DNA of 64,000 bases from Lentzea guizhouensis (GCF_001701025.1 NZ_CP016793.1:2976001-3040000); one strand, 5' to 3'. Positions 1 through 9,690 are shown, counted from the stretch's first letter. Made by a program: numbers and translations. Notes: generated by a model from the letters alone, not told the origin.

Positions 1-1389
1 GGCGTCACGCAACAACACGGCACCGAGGAACCAGTCGATCGGCAGCCCCTTGTTCTCCGTGCCGAGGTAGAAGTACATCCGCGGCACCCACACGAGCGCG
101 TCGACCGTCATCCACGCCAGCAGCAGCTTCCACCGCGGCAGCGCGAGCACCGCCAGCGGCACCAGCCACAGCGAGTACTGCGGGCTCCACACCTTGTTGG
201 TCAGCAGGAACGCCGCCACGACCAGGAACCCGAGCTGCGCGAGCCGCGGCCGCGTGGGCGCGCTCAACGCCACGTACGCGATGCCCGCGCAACAGACCAG
301 GAACAGCACCGAGCTGACCGTGTTCAGCACCGTCGGCGGCTGCCCCTGCGTGATCCCGGGGTCGAAGCCCTGCCACCCGGTCCACTGCACCAGCACGTTG
401 TAGATCGTGTCGGGGTCGGCGTTGCGTTCGGTGTTGAGGCGGAAGAACTCCTTCCACCCCGTGTGCGATGCCGGGTTCAACGCGATCGGTGCGTTGACGA
501 GCGCCCACGCCCCGATAGCCGCCGCCGTGGTTGTGAGACCCGCCTTCAGCCGTTGGGAACGCCAGCACAGCAACAACAACGGCCCCAACAGGAACAACGG
601 GTACAGCTTCGCCGCCCCGCCGAGCCCGAGCAGCACACCGGCCAGCACGGGCTTCTTCCGCGCCCACGCCAGCAGCCCGGCCGTCGCGAACGCCGTCGCG
701 ATCGTGTCGAAGTTCGTGAACGCGTGCACGATGACCAGCGGCGACACCGCCACGATCGCCGCGTCCCACATCCGCCGCCGCGCGATGCGGGCCACCGAGA
801 AGACCGTGACCAGCCACGCCACCGCCAGCCAGAACGCGGTGATGTTGAAGTACACGATGACCGTCATCGGCAGCCCCGGCACCAGCGCCACGAGCCCCTG
901 CGCCACCCGCGCGTTCAGCCACTGGAAGAGCCCCGTGACCACCGGGTACTCCATGTACCGAACGTGCTCGGTCGGCTTTCCCTCGTCGTCCTTCCACGAG
1001 GTGATGTACGGGAACGACCCCCGCTGGTCCAGCCGCTCCGCCGTGTAGAGCGGCACCGTGTCGGAGTAGCAGAGCGCCGTGAACTGCTTGCTGCCCCGCC
1101 AGTCCAGCTGCACCTGCCCCTTCTCGTCCACGTACTGCTGGATGCACGGCGACTTCTGCACGTACCCCAGCAGCAATGTCAGCACCGCGAGCAGCAGCAC
1201 CACCCGCACCGCCGTCCAGAACCAGTGCCGCCCGACCTGCGCGTGCCTGCCCAGCGGGCCGCCGAACGGTCTGCTCAGGGTGCGGGCGAGCGACTCGGTC
1301 CAGGTGGGCGCGACTCGCTGCTGCGGGGTGAGCGAGTCGGTGTCCTCCGCGGGGAGCTCGGCGGAGGTGGGCTCGGCAGGGCTGGGCAC
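1..1389 (-). CDS. GT87-like integral membrane glycosyltransferase (3' end off window)
   Basis: The reading frame is open from 1389 to the window edge, so the C-terminus is missing (463 codons visible). After about 50 cytosolic residues rich in P, A, E and T comes a first membrane segment (VRVVLLLAVLTLLLGYV). An extracytoplasmic loop follows with acidic residues and a MEYP motif, then further hydrophobic segments. This layout fits polyprenyl-phosphate-sugar-dependent mannosyltransferases of the GT-C fold (DUF2029/GT87), which act on cell-envelope glycans. The mycobacterial counterpart lies just downstream of ponA1; here three extra genes separate them. GTG at 1389 is the first usable start after an in-frame stop, but no clear ribosome site precedes it. 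The opposite-strand frames are arginine-rich shadows. Confidence 0.75.
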   Translation of the reverse strand, partial: MPSPAEPTSAELPAEDTDSLTPQQRVAPTWTESLARTLSRPFGGPLGRHAQVGRHWFWTAVRVVLLLAVLTLLLGYVQKSPCIQQYVDEKGQVQLDWRGSKQFTALCYSDTVPLYTAERLDQRGSFPYITSWKDDEGKPTEHVRYMEYPVVTGLFQWLNARVAQGLVALVPGLPMTVIVYFNITAFWLAVAWLVTVFSVARIARRRMWDAAIVAVSPLVIVHAFTNFDTIATAFATAGLLAWARKKPVLAGVLLGLGGAAKLYPLFLLGPLLLLCWRSQRLKAGLTTTAAAIGAWALVNAPIALNPASHTGWKEFFRLNTERNADPDTIYNVLVQWTGWQGFDPGITQGQPPTVLNTVSSVLFLVCCAGIAYVALSAPTRPRLAQLGFLVVAAFLLTNKVWSPQYSLWLVPLAVLALPRWKLLLAWMTVDALVWVPRMYFYLGTENKGLPIDWFLGAVLLRDA

Positions 1390-1467
1390 GGGCGGGATGT
1401 TACGGCCAAGACCGTTTCGCCGTGGTCAACATCCAGGTGGAGAACGAAGGGGGTCTCATACGCCAGG

Positions 1468-1926
1468 TCAGCTCCCGCCACCGTCCAGCGAGGAGCACGA
1501 GGCGAGTTCCGTGGCCGTGACAGTGCTGAGCGACGAGAGAGGCTTGGTGATCGTGAAGGTGTAACAACGCAGCGCTCCTCGCGACCCGAGTGGGGTACCG
1601 ACGTTCACCGCGATCGGAGAGTCGAAATGCATCGCGGTGTCGTCCTGGCGGACCCTCGGATCACCGTCGCTGTCGCGTGCCGTGCTCCTCATTATCTCCT
1701 CGTTGCTCAGGACCCCGTCAGTCGCGCGCTCCTTCAAGCGGTTCTTCGAGTTCTCCACCTCGCGGGCGAGCAATTTTTCCGGGTTCGACTCTTCCAACGA
1801 CGAGTACACGTGCAGTGCGAGCGACAACGCTCCCAGCACGGCCAGGGCTGAAATGGCGAGACGGCCCCAGCGGAGCCAAGCCGATCGCCTGGCTCCGCTG
1901 GTTCCATCGGAATCGTCCTCAGTCAT
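1468..1926 (-). CDS. Small single-pass membrane protein, unknown function
   Basis: A 152-residue protein starting MTEDDSDG. An arginine-rich stretch precedes one membrane helix at about residues 23-42 (LAISALAVLGALSLALHVY). An acidic and charged stalk follows, then a C-terminal domain of about 90 residues carrying two cysteines (RCYTF and ASCSS). The topology is probably N-in, C-out. The ATG overlaps the stop of the upstream SGNH/transglycosylase gene by four bases (ATGA), so the two are translationally coupled and probably serve the same surface function. I recognise no family. A longer in-frame extension upstream exists, but it would run deep into the preceding gene. Confidence 0.65.
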   Translation of the reverse strand: MTEDDSDGTSGARRSAWLRWGRLAISALAVLGALSLALHVYSSLEESNPEKLLAREVENSKNRLKERATDGVLSNEEIMRSTARDSDGDPRVRQDDTAMHFDSPIAVNVGTPLGSRGALRCYTFTITKPLSSLSTVTATELASCSSLDGGGS

Positions 1927-4900
1927 TGCCCGTAGTTTATCTCCTTGAGCTTGTCTTCCAAAACCCTTCCGTACACGTAAGCTCCGACCACGTTGGGGTG
2001 CAGAGATGTCCGGCTGACGCACGTACTGTCCCAGAGCAGGCAAGCTGCCATGCGGTCGCCGGCGTGGAAATCGCCGTCACCTTGTGGGCCCAGCACGAGG
2101 AAGTTGATGGCCGGATCCTGATCGCAGGCGCCTTTGCCCGCGAATCTGCCTCGCGGATCAGCGAAGCTGACCTGAGAGCCAAGATTGTTCGCCGTCTGTT
2201 TCAATTTTTCGTTCATGTGCTGTGCCAGATCGGCAAGCTCATCGGTCTCCGTGCTGGTGATCCCGAAGCCACACGCTTTCGATCGGCTGAAGAGTTCGGG
2301 ATATCCCATCAATACGATCTTTGCGGACGGTGCTTTTAGTCGCACCCGCTCGAGGACTTGCTGCACGCGAGGTTGCGCCTCGTCGATCCATTGTCGGTGC
2401 TCCTGTTTGGCTGAGTCCGTCGTGCAGTCCCAGCTGACACAATTCACCAAGACGTCGGTGAACCCGGCATCGTTGCCGCCTATGGAAAGCGTTACCAGTG
2501 TGGTGTGCTCGGTGAGTACGCCACTCTCGATCTGCCTGATCTCCCGGAACTGGCCGTTCGCGGTCTCGTACTCGTTCGGGGTATCCCACGAACGAGGGTA
2601 GCTGTTTCCGGTGGGACCACCGTCGATCTGCCACGTGAATGCCCCTGAGCAGGCGACAAAACCCAGTTCCACATCGGCCGGAAACTTGTCCGCAGCATCT
2701 CCGATGTAACCGTTCGTCCCAGGCATCGTGAACTTGCGCGACCAAGCGTCCTTGCTGCGTCGGCACGCATTCCACTGCGGTGTACCGTGGTTGATGTCGG
2801 TTTCCCGGTAGTAACCGCCTGCGCCTTCTCCGGACGAAAATGAGTCGCCAAGAGCAGCGATTATGTGTTTGGGCTTTCCGGGTAGCGGTTGGAAGGCGAC
2901 GGCGTCCCAGGCGACGTCATCGACTCCTCTGCCTTCCTGGGTCACCGAACTGAGACGTACCTTGGGCGTTCCGGCGAAAGGGTACACGCCGAGTGAGACC
3001 CACTTGTTCGCCTCGGTCCTCTGTGAGATATACCGGAACTCGGTCTTGCCGTTACCCAGGTGGATCTCATACCTGGCCTGTTGGGTATGTGCCCCGTGAT
3101 CCGGAAGATGGACCAGCACTCGTGACCAGCCGTTGATCGGCTGGTTCAACGTCCATGTGCCGGTGACCTTCATCTTGTTGCCGAATTCATCGTTCCTGTT
3201 GGTGTGGGAGAACCAGAAGTGGCTGTTGAAGCCGGCGCCGATCTGGTGAAAATCGATCTTCGACGGATATCTGCCTTCTCGGTCGCTCCCGAACTGTAGG
3301 TCGAATGTGCCTGAGTTCGGCTGCCTGTTGCAGGCTCGCGCCGAAGGCGCGCTCGAGTCGTCAACGATCAGCACACCAGTCAGGTTGAGCGGGGAACAAT
3401 TCGGCGGGTAGCTGATCCCGTCAGGCTGGTATCCGACGTCTGGATCGCGGAAACGGTTGGTCTGATGACCGCACTGTTCAGCGCAGTTCGACTTCCATGT
3501 GGACGATTCGTGCCACCAGCACCGCAGGTCGTAGTAACCCGCAGCGTCGCGATGGGCACAAGGACCGATGGGCTCGCCGATTGTGCTTTCGTCTTCAGGG
3601 GTGTTGGGGTCGTCCGGCTTGTCGGGTGTGACGGAGGTGTGCTCGTCGCAGTCGTTCTTCGTCTTGACGCAGAAGAGATAATTGTCCGGCTTGACCTTGC
3701 GGCGGTAGTCGTTGTTGTTCCACCACGTGTACATGTATCCGGACGCGGTGACGCCAGGGGACACCACGGCTTCGATCGGATGACCCGCCCAGCCCATGAC
3801 CTTTTCCGGGTATGACCAGAGCTGCGGATGTGCCGCGTCGCTGTATCCGGACTCGAGGAACGGCGTCCGGTCGCGCGGGTAGTTCGGGTTGGCGGGGTTG
3901 TTCGCCCAACCGAGCCCCCATGGTCCTGTGCCGTTCTGCGGCTTGAACCCGGAGTTGTAGGCCCAGACGGCGAAGTACCAGTTCTCCAGCCATTGCGGGT
4001 CGCCGTCGTTGACCTTCATGCCAGCCGTGCGAGTCTGGTTCCACTTCTCCTGCAGGATGCGCAGACCGGCCGCGATGTTGGTGGCGAAGTCCACGACAGC
4101 AGCCAGCTGCTTGTGCGCAGGCAAAGCGACCTCGTCCGGCTTCTCGCGTCCTGCCTTGCGCATGCCGTCGGTGATCTGCGTGATGCCGTAGCCGCAGTCG
4201 GCGTGGCTCCACCGAATGTCCCAGTCGTTCTGCGGGTCCGAGTCGTAGAGGTTGACGCCGTAGAAGTTGCCGACCAACGGGTTGGCGGTGACACCGGGCA
4301 ATGCGAACCGCGCGGCCTGCCAGAGGTTCGACTCCTGGGCAAGGATTCCTAGCATCACCTGAGGCGGGACTGAACCGCCGCCTTCCAGTGGAATCGGGGG
4401 GAACAGCTCCTGCGGCTTCCAAGCGGTCGCCATGCCGGAGTTCTTCCAGTTCGCTTCCCGCTGGATGTACAGGCCGTTCGTCACGGCGTAGTCCACCGCC
4501 CACTCGACCTGCCGAGGGGTCGGTTGGTAGACCTCAAGACCTGCTTTGTTGCGTGGGATCGCACACACCGATTCCTCGTCAAGTGGGCTGTTCGGTGATC
4601 CGGATGCTGTCAGCTCACCACCTGCGGCGGAGAGCTTCGGGCTCGGCACCCGACCGGCGCCGGACGCTGCATTCGGCAGGACGGTGAACGCCGCGTTCTT
4701 TCCCGTCGCCGCGACCTTGGCTTCGACGCGGACCGGATGCGCCTCCGCAGGATCGGTCGTCGCAGCGCTTTGGGCTTGGGGTTTGGCACGCATCACCCCC
4801 GTCACCGCGAGCTCGCCCTCCACCGACATGGTGCTCAGCTTGGGCACGTCGGCGCGAACGACAGTTGCCGGGAGCTGCTTGACCTCCTCCGTCTTCCCGG

Positions 4901-5843
4901 TGATGAACACCTTGCCGTTGGCGCTTGCCGTCAGACCGAGCTCGGTCAGCGGTCCTTTGGCCAGGGTGCTCATCGAGGCGTTCTTAACGACCCGCTCCAG
5001 CCTTCGAACATATGACGTGCCGCCCTCGCTGTCCAAGAAGACGACACCGCCGGACGAATCCGTCTTCAGGTGGAACGGCAGCGAAGAGGTCTTGGCGAGC
5101 GTTCGTGCGGCGCCCTTGGCGTCCACGGTGATGAGTCGGCCTGCGTCTGCGGCAACGATGCCGTCTTTGGTGGGAATGGCCGACGTGACCTGGCCGAGCA
5201 CCTCGATAGGTTTGGCCGCGGTCGCCGCTGCCGCGTCCACCTCGACCAGGCGTGACTTGCCGTTCAGCTCCGTGGCCAGCTGAGTGACCACAGCTCGCTC
5301 GCCGTTGCCGCAGCCGGGACTGTAATAAGCGAGTGTGCTGTGCACGGGCAGTTTGCTGACGGCGCCGGTCATCAGGTCGACGATCGCGGTGAAGGCGCCA
5401 CGTTCGAACAGGTCGGGCTTGTTCGTGAAGGTGCGTGGCGCGTAGACGACCACGAGCTTCTTGCCGGACGCGGTTGCACACGCGTTGCCGATCCATTGAT
5501 CGGCGTCAAAGCCCGGCTCGGCGAACGATGTGACTGTGCGCCAGGCATAGCCGTCTCGAGCTTGAGCGGCCAGCACGTGGAATCCGCTCGCGTCACCGGT
5601 GGTGGTCCACGCGATGTCCGTGGATTTCTGCCAGTCCTTGCCGATGACTTCTGGCCGCTTGTGCTGCGGGATGGATTCCGTTTCGACGCTCACTGTGGTT
5701 GCGGATGGAGGTGCTTGATCAGCTGTTTTGCCAGGTGCGGCGGCGGTTGGCTGCGCTGTGCTAACCAGCAGGGCAGCCGTCACCGCCGTCGCAACGGTTC
5801 TCGATCTGCGCGGCCTGCGAACGCGTGCTCTTCGTAAATGCAT
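1923..5843 (-). CDS. Secreted multidomain protein: lytic transglycosylase plus SGNH/GDSL hydrolase
   Basis: A 1306-residue exported protein. Residues 1-36 form an arginine-rich signal peptide ending in AAAP. Residues about 70-345 look like repeated beta-strand blades. Residues about 430-700 resemble a lytic transglycosylase: catalytic-type Glu in LAQESNLWQA (about 504) followed by GYGITQITDGM (about 551). A cysteine-rich linker follows. Residues about 845-988 form a beta-sandwich resembling the golvesin C-terminal or carbohydrate-binding type. The C-terminus is an SGNH hydrolase with GDSFSSGEG (about 999), GGND (about 1122) and SLHPN (about 1280). Likely role: cleavage of peptidoglycan and removal of acyl groups at the cell surface. 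Codon third positions are less GC-biased than in neighbouring housekeeping genes, suggesting acquisition. The start at 5843 is supported by the signal peptide. Confidence 0.8.
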   Translation of the reverse strand: MHLRRARVRRPRRSRTVATAVTAALLVSTAQPTAAAPGKTADQAPPSATTVSVETESIPQHKRPEVIGKDWQKSTDIAWTTTGDASGFHVLAAQARDGYAWRTVTSFAEPGFDADQWIGNACATASGKKLVVVYAPRTFTNKPDLFERGAFTAIVDLMTGAVSKLPVHSTLAYYSPGCGNGERAVVTQLATELNGKSRLVEVDAAAATAAKPIEVLGQVTSAIPTKDGIVAADAGRLITVDAKGAARTLAKTSSLPFHLKTDSSGGVVFLDSEGGTSYVRRLERVVKNASMSTLAKGPLTELGLTASANGKVFITGKTEEVKQLPATVVRADVPKLSTMSVEGELAVTGVMRAKPQAQSAATTDPAEAHPVRVEAKVAATGKNAAFTVLPNAASGAGRVPSPKLSAAGGELTASGSPNSPLDEESVCAIPRNKAGLEVYQPTPRQVEWAVDYAVTNGLYIQREANWKNSGMATAWKPQELFPPIPLEGGGSVPPQVMLGILAQESNLWQAARFALPGVTANPLVGNFYGVNLYDSDPQNDWDIRWSHADCGYGITQITDGMRKAGREKPDEVALPAHKQLAAVVDFATNIAAGLRILQEKWNQTRTAGMKVNDGDPQWLENWYFAVWAYNSGFKPQNGTGPWGLGWANNPANPNYPRDRTPFLESGYSDAAHPQLWSYPEKVMGWAGHPIEAVVSPGVTASGYMYTWWNNNDYRRKVKPDNYLFCVKTKNDCDEHTSVTPDKPDDPNTPEDESTIGEPIGPCAHRDAAGYYDLRCWWHESSTWKSNCAEQCGHQTNRFRDPDVGYQPDGISYPPNCSPLNLTGVLIVDDSSAPSARACNRQPNSGTFDLQFGSDREGRYPSKIDFHQIGAGFNSHFWFSHTNRNDEFGNKMKVTGTWTLNQPINGWSRVLVHLPDHGAHTQQARYEIHLGNGKTEFRYISQRTEANKWVSLGVYPFAGTPKVRLSSVTQEGRGVDDVAWDAVAFQPLPGKPKHIIAALGDSFSSGEGAGGYYRETDINHGTPQWNACRRSKDAWSRKFTMPGTNGYIGDAADKFPADVELGFVACSGAFTWQIDGGPTGNSYPRSWDTPNEYETANGQFREIRQIESGVLTEHTTLVTLSIGGNDAGFTDVLVNCVSWDCTTDSAKQEHRQWIDEAQPRVQQVLERVRLKAPSAKIVLMGYPELFSRSKACGFGITSTETDELADLAQHMNEKLKQTANNLGSQVSFADPRGRFAGKGACDQDPAINFLVLGPQGDGDFHAGDRMAACLLWDSTCVSRTSLHPNVVGAYVYGRVLEDKLKEINYGQ

Positions 5844-5921
5844 CTAAGGTTCCCCCCAAAGAATGCTTAAGAGATATTGCGAACAGGTGCAGCAAAGGGT
5901 TCATCAGGGCATTTCTCTGCT

Positions 5922-6359
5922 TTAGCGGCAGACTTCGCCGCCGTGGGTGACAATCAACCAGTCGGGGTGTTGGCCCTGGCGAATCGCCCCGGTGAAGCAG
6001 TAGTGGGAGCTCAGGTAAACATTCCTCCAGATGTACCCCCGCACCTGGCCTGCGTAAATGGTGAACGGGCCCTCGTCGATGCCGTCGCCGGGGAAGTAGG
6101 CGAGTCGGATCGTCACAGGGTCACCTGCGTGCTTGGAGTACCAAACCGTGATGTCTGCTCTGTTGTTGGTGACGTCTCCCAAGCGGAGGCAGATGTCGCC
6201 GTTTCCGATGCTCTTGCACGCCTCGCCGACCTGCTGAGTGCCCATCGACGGCGCGGGAACGGGGGTAGTCGTGATCACTTCGGCGGTTGCCTGCTGCGCT
6301 GACAGCAGGGTGATCATTGCCGTGAGTGCGGCGAGTGCGGCTGACTTCGATCGTCGCAT
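5922..6359 (-). CDS. Small secreted protein with four cysteines, unknown function
   Basis: A 145-residue protein with a clear signal peptide (residues 1-26, MRRSKSAALAALTAMITLLS then AQQATA). The mature part has four cysteines (EACKS, DICLR, HYCFT, GEVCR), enough for two disulfides. Strand-forming segments include ITVWYSKHAGDPVTIRLAYF. A purine-rich AAGGAAAAGGGACA precedes the ATG. It lies 78 bases upstream of the large SGNH/transglycosylase gene on the same strand and may head its operon. The strand pattern is compatible with a small beta-sandwich of the type found in secreted actinomycete proteins, but I recognise no family. Confidence 0.65.
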   Translation of the reverse strand: MRRSKSAALAALTAMITLLSAQQATAEVITTTPVPAPSMGTQQVGEACKSIGNGDICLRLGDVTNNRADITVWYSKHAGDPVTIRLAYFPGDGIDEGPFTIYAGQVRGYIWRNVYLSSHYCFTGAIRQGQHPDWLIVTHGGEVCR

Positions 6360-6921
6360 TGTCCCTTTTCCTTTGCTGTTGGGTTGGAATCACGTGCTGA
6401 GCGATTTCGCACGCGAATCGTTGACGCAATAGATCGTTTTTGCATGCGACATCGTCCGGCGCACCCCTCTCTTCGTGGACTTCACGTTAGAGCAAGAGGC
6501 GTCGGATTGGGCTGGGTTGCGTAGTGCAGTATCAGTGCTTCGATTGGCTGACGAACCACTGACGATCTTCTCGACTTGAAAATTGCATCACAAAGAAATG
6601 TGTTGCGCTTCAAAGGTGGACGCGGATAGGGGGCGTTTGTTTACTTGCTCGAAGCCCCAGCATCCGAGAGGTGGTGCGTGATGGTTCCCCTGGCCGTCAG
6701 CATCTGAGCTGATTCAACCCGATGACATGGCGTGACGTCAATACTGCTTTCCGTGTTCGATGCCGTCGAGCTACGGGGCGTGCCCTGCGTGGGAGCCATG
6801 ACAGCGAAGACACTCCAGACCCCGAGATGCGCAGAACCGCTCCCCGGACAATCGGACCTGGATCGGTCCAACTTGCGGAGAGCGGTTCAACGTGTGTGGA
6901 GCTCTTCAGTTGTCGCGCGTA
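6360..6921. other. Gene-free interval between ponA1 and the inserted surface genes
   Basis: About 560 bases without a convincing reading frame on either strand. Base composition is visibly more A/T-rich than the flanks between about 6400 and 6640. It must hold the promoter for the minus-strand secreted-protein genes and any terminator of ponA1. I see no strong hairpin with a T tract. The abrupt composition change supports this being one edge of an inserted block. Confidence 0.5.
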
Positions 6922-9690
6922 CTACGTGTCACCCGGATCTCGGCCACCTGTGGGGTTGCCGGGTCCTGGCTTCGTCGACGTCGGCTTCGACGGGCCGGTC
7001 GGGCACAGGAAGCCGGTGCACGGCTCGTCCGGTTCCGACGGCCGCGTGTTCGACGGCGTGTTCGACGGGGTGTTGGACGGCGTGTTCGACGGGGTGTTGG
7101 ACGGCGTGCTGGTCGGCGGTTCGGACTTCTTCGGCGGGTTGAAGTTGCCGAGGGGCTTCGGCCTCGGGAAGGCCTCCTTCTGGTAACCCTCCAGCGCGCC
7201 GTCCATGAACTTCTTCCAGATCAGGCCGGGCAGGCCCGAACCGAAGACCGGGTTGCCGGCCTTGTCCCTGATCGGCTGGTTGCCCGAGTCCTTGCCGACC
7301 CACACGGAGGCGGAGAGCTGCGGCGTGTAGCCGACCATCCAGGCCTTCGAGTTCTGGCCCACCAGGCCGCCCACCACCTTGGGGTCGAGCTCGTGCGTAC
7401 CGGTCTTGCCGGCACACGGGCGGTTGGCCGCACACGCGATCCTGCCGGACGGGATCTCCTTCAACGTCTCGGTGACGTTGTCGGCGATGTCGCGACTGCG
7501 CTCCTCGACCGGGTCGAACGCCGGCGTGCTCTTGTCCACGTGCTGGTAGAGCAGGTCACCGTTCGGTGCCTCGATCTTCGTGACGAAGAACGGCGGGCGG
7601 TACATGCCGCGGGCCGCGAAGGTCGCGTACGCCGAGGCCATGTCGAACGGACGGACCCGGGCCGCGTCCGCGCCGATGGAGATACCGGTGTTGGGCGGGC
7701 CACCACCTTCGCCGACGAGCGTCTGGAACGGCTTGCCCTCGTACTGCACCGTTTCTGGGATGCCGGCCGCGTGAGCCGCGTCCGCGACCGCCTTGGGGCC
7801 GGTGTCGTTCGCCACCATGTCGTAGAACACGGTGTTGAGCGACTCCTTCATGGCCTGCTTGATCGGGCACTGCTTGCCGCAGGTGCTGTTGCTGGCGTTG
7901 CGGATCGGCACACCACCGATCATGCGCGGCGAGGTGCCGTCGTAGGTGTCGCCGATGCCCTTGCCGATCTTCAGGGCGGCCACCAGGTCGAACGGCTTGA
8001 ACGAGGAGCCGGCCTCCTGGACCGTGCCCTTCGCGTAGTCGTAGCCCTTCAGACCTTCCTTGCCGGGGTAGTACGCCTTGACCGCGCCGGTGATCGGGTC
8101 GATCGCGCTCAGCGACGTCCGCAGCTCCGGGTCCTCGCCGTTCATCACGGCGTTGACGGCCTCGACCGCGGCGTTCTGCATCTTCGGGTCGATCGTCGTG
8201 TGGACGGTGACGCCGACCTTCTGCGCCCGCTCCATGGTGAGACCGACCATGTCGCTGTCGATCTCGAGCTGCACCTGCTGGCTCACGCGGGCCAGCGGGC
8301 CCTCGAGGCTCTGCGGCTGGGTGTCCTCGAACGGCAGCGGGGTCGGGAGCTTCTGCGCGTCGAAGTAGGCCTGGTCGATCCAGTTCTTCTGGAGCATCTG
8401 CTTCATCACGAAGTCCCAGCGCTTGGCCGCGTGCTCCTTGTCCTCGGAGTACGACGGCAGCTGGATCATGCCCGCGATGTAGGCGGCCTCGGAAGGAGTG
8501 AGGTCCTTCATCTCCTTCTTGTAGTACACCTGCGCGGCGGCCTTCATGCCGTTCGCGCCACGACCGAAGTACACGGTGTTGAGGTACGCCGTGAGGATCG
8601 TGTTGTGGTCCGACTCGTTGCTCATCTTGTAGGCCTTGACGAGCTCGGTGAACTTGCGAGTCAGCGTCGCTTCCTCGTTGCCCGTGGCCTTCTTGATGTA
8701 CTGCTGGGTCAGACCGGAACCACCCGAGCTGCCGCCGGTCGCCTGGATCCAGACGGCGCGGACGATGGCCTTGGCGTCGAAGCCGGGGTTCTCGTAGAAG
8801 TTCGCGTCCTCCGCGGCGAGCACCGCGTTCTTCACGTTCTCCGGGATCTCCTCGTAGGTCAGCATCGTGCGGTTCTGACCTGGCGAGGTGATCTTGCCCA
8901 TCTCCGAGCCGTCGGCGTACTTCAGGGTGATCGTCTTGTCCTGGTCGGCCGCGATCTCGTCCGGACGCGGCCAGTCGACCAGCGGGTACGTCACCGCGAT
9001 CGCGATCACCGGACCGAGGATCATCAGGCCGAGCGCGACGAACGCACTGATCCGGACGCGCTTCCAGATCTTCTTCTTGCGCAGGCGGCGCTCCTCCTCG
9101 TCGGTGAGCTCCGGCTCGTCGTCGTAGTAGTCGTCGTCATCGTCGGCCACCGGTGCGCCGGCGAGCAGGAACTCGTCGTCGGGCTCGCGGTGGGTCAGCA
9201 GGTCGGGCTCGCGCTGCGCCGGCGGTCGGTTGACCGGCGGCAGCTGCGTCGTCCGCTCCTCACCGGGGTTGCGCGGAGGCACGCCGGGGCGACCGGGGCC
9301 ACCCTGCGGGCCGCCGGTCCACCAGGACCGCCGGGCCGTTCGGGCCACGGACGGCGAGCGCGGGCGGCGGTGCGATGGGCACGCCACCGGCGGCGTGGGA
9401 GGACGGCCGCTAGGCCCACCGGGTCCACCGGGGCCCTGTGGACGGCCGGGACCGCCCTGCGGCCCACCAGGAGCGCCCTGGGGACCGCCTGGTCCGTTCG
9501 GGCGGCGTGGGGGCTGCTGCTGTGGGAAACCACCGGGCGGCGTGCCACCCTGGGAAGGGCGTGCGAAACCGCCGGGTGGAGTGCCCGGTCGCGGCTGATT
9601 CGGGGCATCGCGCCTGCCGCCGTCCGGGTCGTCCCCGGTCGGCCACTGCGGCTCGCCGCCGCGCTGCCTGTCATCATGCTGGTCGTTCAC
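6922..9690 (-). CDS. ponA1: Bifunctional penicillin-binding protein PonA1 (class A PBP)
   Basis: A 922-residue membrane-anchored enzyme that polymerises glycan strands and cross-links peptidoglycan. A Pro/Gly-rich cytosolic tail (1-200) ends in an acidic stretch and RRLRKKK. One membrane helix lies at about 213-235. The GT51 domain has EDANFYENPGFD (catalytic Glu about 294). The transpeptidase domain has SSFK (562-565), SLN (617-619) and KTGT (762-765). The C-terminus is a low-complexity TPSN repeat. A GGGAGG site sits 9 bases before the GTG. The upstream DUF5318 gene on the same strand matches the mycobacterial order. Residues about 102-124 of the tail break the Pro/Gly pattern and may reflect two compensating indels. 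Confidence 0.95.
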   Translation of the reverse strand: MNDQHDDRQRGGEPQWPTGDDPDGGRRDAPNQPRPGTPPGGFARPSQGGTPPGGFPQQQPPRRPNGPGGPQGAPGGPQGGPGRPQGPGGPGGPSGRPPTPPVACPSHRRPRSPSVARTARRSWWTGGPQGGPGRPGVPPRNPGEERTTQLPPVNRPPAQREPDLLTHREPDDEFLLAGAPVADDDDDYYDDEPELTDEEERRLRKKKIWKRVRISAFVALGLMILGPVIAIAVTYPLVDWPRPDEIAADQDKTITLKYADGSEMGKITSPGQNRTMLTYEEIPENVKNAVLAAEDANFYENPGFDAKAIVRAVWIQATGGSSGGSGLTQQYIKKATGNEEATLTRKFTELVKAYKMSNESDHNTILTAYLNTVYFGRGANGMKAAAQVYYKKEMKDLTPSEAAYIAGMIQLPSYSEDKEHAAKRWDFVMKQMLQKNWIDQAYFDAQKLPTPLPFEDTQPQSLEGPLARVSQQVQLEIDSDMVGLTMERAQKVGVTVHTTIDPKMQNAAVEAVNAVMNGEDPELRTSLSAIDPITGAVKAYYPGKEGLKGYDYAKGTVQEAGSSFKPFDLVAALKIGKGIGDTYDGTSPRMIGGVPIRNASNSTCGKQCPIKQAMKESLNTVFYDMVANDTGPKAVADAAHAAGIPETVQYEGKPFQTLVGEGGGPPNTGISIGADAARVRPFDMASAYATFAARGMYRPPFFVTKIEAPNGDLLYQHVDKSTPAFDPVEERSRDIADNVTETLKEIPSGRIACAANRPCAGKTGTHELDPKVVGGLVGQNSKAWMVGYTPQLSASVWVGKDSGNQPIRDKAGNPVFGSGLPGLIWKKFMDGALEGYQKEAFPRPKPLGNFNPPKKSEPPTSTPSNTPSNTPSNTPSNTPSNTRPSEPDEPCTGFLCPTGPSKPTSTKPGPGNPTGGRDPGDT
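7046..7117. repeat. Tandem 12-bp repeat encoding TPSN units of PonA1
   Basis: Six consecutive 12-base units of the form GTGTTSGACGGS on the plus strand. Five are nearly identical and the last is degenerate. On the coding strand they give TPSN tetrapeptides in the disordered, extracytoplasmic tail of PonA1. Length variation by slippage would keep the frame. Confidence 0.9.
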
